A DNA stretch of 64,000 bases, taken from positions 7,070 through 71,069 of the forward strand of contig NZ_QSUN01000021.1 in the NCBI RefSeq assembly GCF_003438995.1. The letters are read 5' to 3'. Positions 62,032-64,000 of this stretch are shown here, one piece after another. Each line of letters opens with the position of its first letter. Within the stretch, counting starts at the first letter, position 1. The stretch comes from Bacteroides sp. OM05-12. Its GTDB lineage: Bacteria > Bacteroidota > Bacteroidia > Bacteroidales > Bacteroidaceae. The position numbers and the translations under genes were made by a program. The notes under the pieces are model-generated. The model did no database searches. It was not told where the DNA came from and worked only from the letters and a program-made list of their open reading frames with translations.

Positions 62032-63965
62032 GAAATATATTAAAAGCTACTACGCTGGAAAACAAGTTTCCACTGTTCACGGTGGAAAACGGGTGCATCG
62101 TTTCCAAAGACGCCGACATAACGGTGGCGTTCCGGGTGGAACTGCCGGAACTGTTCACCGTCACGGCAGCCGAATACGAAGCGATACATTCCGCTTGGAA
62201 CAAGGCGGTAAAGGTGCTGCCCGATTACAGCATCGTTCATAAACAGGACTGGTTCATCAAAGAAAACTATGCGCCTGACATCCAAAAGGATGATTTGAGT
62301 TTCCTTTCCCGTTCCTTTGAACGGCATTTCAATGAACGACCGTTCTTAAACCATACCTGCTATTTGTTTCTGACGAAAACCACAAAGGAACGCAGCCGGA
62401 TGCAGAGTAATTTCTCCACCCTTTGCCGGGGCTTCCTTGTCCCCAAAGAGATAAAGGACAAGGAAACGGTTACAAAGTTCCTCGAAGCGGTGGGGCAGTT
62501 TGAAAGCATTATGAACGATAGCGGTTTCATTACCCTTACCCGCCTGACTTCGGACGAAATCACCGGGACAAGGGAAGCGGCGGGTATCGTGGAAAAATAC
62601 TTTTCACTCTCACAGACCGATACCACCACACTGAAAGATATTTCACTGGGGGCTGACGAAATGAAGATTGGCGATGATATTCTTTGTTTGCATACCCTTT
62701 CGGATGCGGAAGATATGCCGGGCAAGGTGGGAACAGATACCCGCTATGAAAAGCTATCCACCGACCGGAGCGATTGCAGGTTATCTTTTGCTTCTCCGGT
62801 GGGCGTGTTGCTTTCCTGTAACCATATATATAACCAGTACATCTTCATTGACGACCATACGGAGAACCTGAAACAGTTTGAAAAGATGGCTCGCAATATG
62901 CACTCCCTTTCCAAATACAGCCGTGCCAATCAGATTAACAAGTCTTGGATTGAGGAATATTTGAACGAAGCACATTCACAGGGGCTTATCTCCGTGCGAT
63001 GCCATTGTAATATCATGGCTTGGAGTGACGACCGGGACGAACTCAAACACATTAAAAATGATGTGGGGTCACAGCTCGCACTTATGGAGTGCAAGCCACG
63101 CCACAACACCACCGACACGCCGACCTTGTTTTGGGCGGGAATACCCGGCAATCAGGCGGATTTCCCGGCGGAAGAAAGTTTCTATACATTCATCGAACAG
63201 GCTCTTTGCCTGTTCACCGAAGAAACGAACTACAAAAGTTCGCTTTCCCCCTTTGGTATCAAGATGGTGGATAGGGTCACAGGAAAGCCGTTGCACATTG
63301 ATATTTCAGACCTACCCATGAAAAAAGGTATCATTACCAATCGCAACAAGTTCATACTTGGGCCGAGTGGTAGCGGCAAGTCATTTTTTACCAATCACAT
63401 GGTGCGCCAGTATTACGAACAAAATGCGCACGTCCTACTGGTTGATACCGGAAACAGTTACTTGGGTCTATGTGAAATGATTAACCGGAAAACGCACGGG
63501 GAAGATGGGATATATTTTACCTATACCACTGAAAACCCGATAGCGTTTAATCCTTTCTATGTTGAAGATGGGGTATTCGATATTGAAAAGAAAGAGAGTA
63601 TCAAAACGCTTATCCTGACCCTGTGGAAAAGGGATGATGAAGCACCCACACGGGCGGAAGAAGTGGCTTTGTCAAATGCGGTTAGTTCCTATATCGAACT
63701 GATTACTAAGGACAGTTTGGTTACTCCCTGCTTCAATACATTCTACGAGTATGTGAAAAATGACTACCGGGCGCACCTGCAAGAAAAGAACGTCCGGGAA
63801 AAGGATTTCGATATAGACAATTTCCTGAATGTATTAGAACCTTACTACAAAGGGGGCGAATACGACTACCTGCTGAACTCTGACAAAGAGCTTGACTTGC
63901 TGCATAAACGCTTTATTGTCTTTGAGTTGGATAATATCAAAGGTGCGCCCGTCAAGGCGGCATAA
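62028..63965 (+). CDS. traG: TraG conjugation ATPase (VirB4-like), interrupted
   Basis: A VirB4-type ATPase that powers assembly of the transfer channel. It starts at ATG 62028 (MRNILKATTLENKFPLFTVE), overlapping traF. Walker A is LGPSGSGKSFFTNHMV near residue 445. The normal protein is about 830 residues and continues past RFIVFELDNIK with DHP...; here the frame reads GAPVKAA and stops at 63965, because the coding sequence is interrupted by an intron 5' end at 63943. The exon part therefore ends at 63942. Without splicing the product would lack its Walker B region. Confidence 0.9.
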   Translation: MRNILKATTLENKFPLFTVENGCIVSKDADITVAFRVELPELFTVTAAEYEAIHSAWNKAVKVLPDYSIVHKQDWFIKENYAPDIQKDDLSFLSRSFERHFNERPFLNHTCYLFLTKTTKERSRMQSNFSTLCRGFLVPKEIKDKETVTKFLEAVGQFESIMNDSGFITLTRLTSDEITGTREAAGIVEKYFSLSQTDTTTLKDISLGADEMKIGDDILCLHTLSDAEDMPGKVGTDTRYEKLSTDRSDCRLSFASPVGVLLSCNHIYNQYIFIDDHTENLKQFEKMARNMHSLSKYSRANQINKSWIEEYLNEAHSQGLISVRCHCNIMAWSDDRDELKHIKNDVGSQLALMECKPRHNTTDTPTLFWAGIPGNQADFPAEESFYTFIEQALCLFTEETNYKSSLSPFGIKMVDRVTGKPLHIDISDLPMKKGIITNRNKFILGPSGSGKSFFTNHMVRQYYEQNAHVLLVDTGNSYLGLCEMINRKTHGEDGIYFTYTTENPIAFNPFYVEDGVFDIEKKESIKTLILTLWKRDDEAPTRAEEVALSNAVSSYIELITKDSLVTPCFNTFYEYVKNDYRAHLQEKNVREKDFDIDNFLNVLEPYYKGGEYDYLLNSDKELDLLHKRFIVFELDNIKGAPVKAA

Positions 63966-64000
63966 CAAACGTCTCTTTAGCAAGAGATTAGGTAAGTGTT
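63943..64000 (+). mobile_element. 5' end of a group II intron inside traG (partial)
   Basis: The insertion starts GTGCGCCC, which fits the group II intron 5' consensus (GUGYG), within an otherwise conserved traG codon (aaa g|gtgcg, where D would start with g). The following bases include a small CTCTT TAG CAAGAG hairpin as in domain I. The rest, with its reverse transcriptase, is outside the window. Confidence 0.8.

Larger units (their letters stand above)
30896..64000. mobile_element. integrative conjugative element of CTnDOT type (left part; limits unresolved)
   Basis: The core (41062-64000) carries rteC, primase, topB, mobABC and traABDEFG, which together define a conjugative element. The TetR/recombinase/IS91 unit and immunity array to its left may belong to the element or be a separate island beside it. 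The right end is outside the window and no integrase of IntDOT type is seen. Confidence 0.7.

Overview
The window comes from a gut Bacteroides (Bacteroidales). The chromosomal genes are Bacteroides-type: BamD, DUF4293, DUF5686, DUF5103 and DUF1460 proteins, and a 694-residue KamA. Promoters carry the Bacteroidetes -7 box TAnnTTTG, and Shine-Dalgarno sequences are rare. The right half is a conjugative element of the CTnDOT type (rteC, mobABC, traABDEFG).

Layout. (1) 1-30.4 kb is ordinary chromosome: an exported-protein pair, uvrB, bamD-omega-DUF4293, a DEAD-box helicase, a DUF5686 protein, rarA, a D-2-hydroxyacid dehydrogenase, a small DUF3791/DUF3990/DUF3791 module, wecB, a TRIC-like channel, M48 protease-LemA, an ECF sigma factor, a carboxyltransferase whose biotinyl-like domain lacks the lysine, mtgA, an OmpA lipoprotein, kamA, a MATE exporter and a soluble hybrid histidine kinase. 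The long intergenic gaps hold palindromes, a dispersed repeat in two opposite copies, 22-bp tandem repeats and an IS3-like end. (2) 30.7-34.2 kb is a junction with a large inverted repeat, a TetR regulator, a XerD-like tyrosine recombinase and an IS91-family HUH transposase. (3) 34.2-41.0 kb is an AT-rich run of eleven small genes, most of them separated by related hairpin-forming sequences that resemble integron attC sites. Several genes are recognisable immunity proteins (PoNi/DUF1911, Imm5 joined to a YezG-like domain, two GAD-like/Tdi1 proteins); others are unknown or small membrane proteins. This looks like a cassette array of orphan immunity genes against interbacterial toxins, of the kind known as recombinase-associated acquired interbacterial defence. 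(4) 41.0-50.4 kb is the regulatory and DNA-processing part of the conjugative element: an AraC-type regulator, RteC, two excisionase-like HTH proteins, a TOPRIM primase/ATPase, a structured RNA candidate with its own terminator, a RibD/DHFR-like reductase, topoisomerase III and a DUF3945 protein. (5) 50.5-54.8 kb is a four-gene cargo operon: an AbiEi-like antitoxin, an AbiEii-like nucleotidyltransferase toxin, a GHKL ATPase fused to a PD-(D/E)XK-like nuclease, and a DUF6650-like protein. (6) 54.9-64.0 kb is the transfer module: mobC, mobB and mobA on the minus strand, an oriT-like hairpin region, then traA (ParA), traB, traD, traE, traF and traG on the plus strand. traG is interrupted at base 63,943 by what looks like the 5' end of a group II intron that runs off the window.

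How the parts fit. Tra/Mob move the element; RteC, the HTH proteins and the topoisomerase probably govern its excision and processing; the immunity array and the AbiE/ATPase-nuclease operon are defensive cargo. A 73-bp element with four GGACA iterons at 10-bp spacing occurs twice, once between mobA and traA and once inside traD, so the two copies bracket the ParA-type gene and its RHH-like neighbour. The element's own integrase and its right end lie outside the window or were not recognised.
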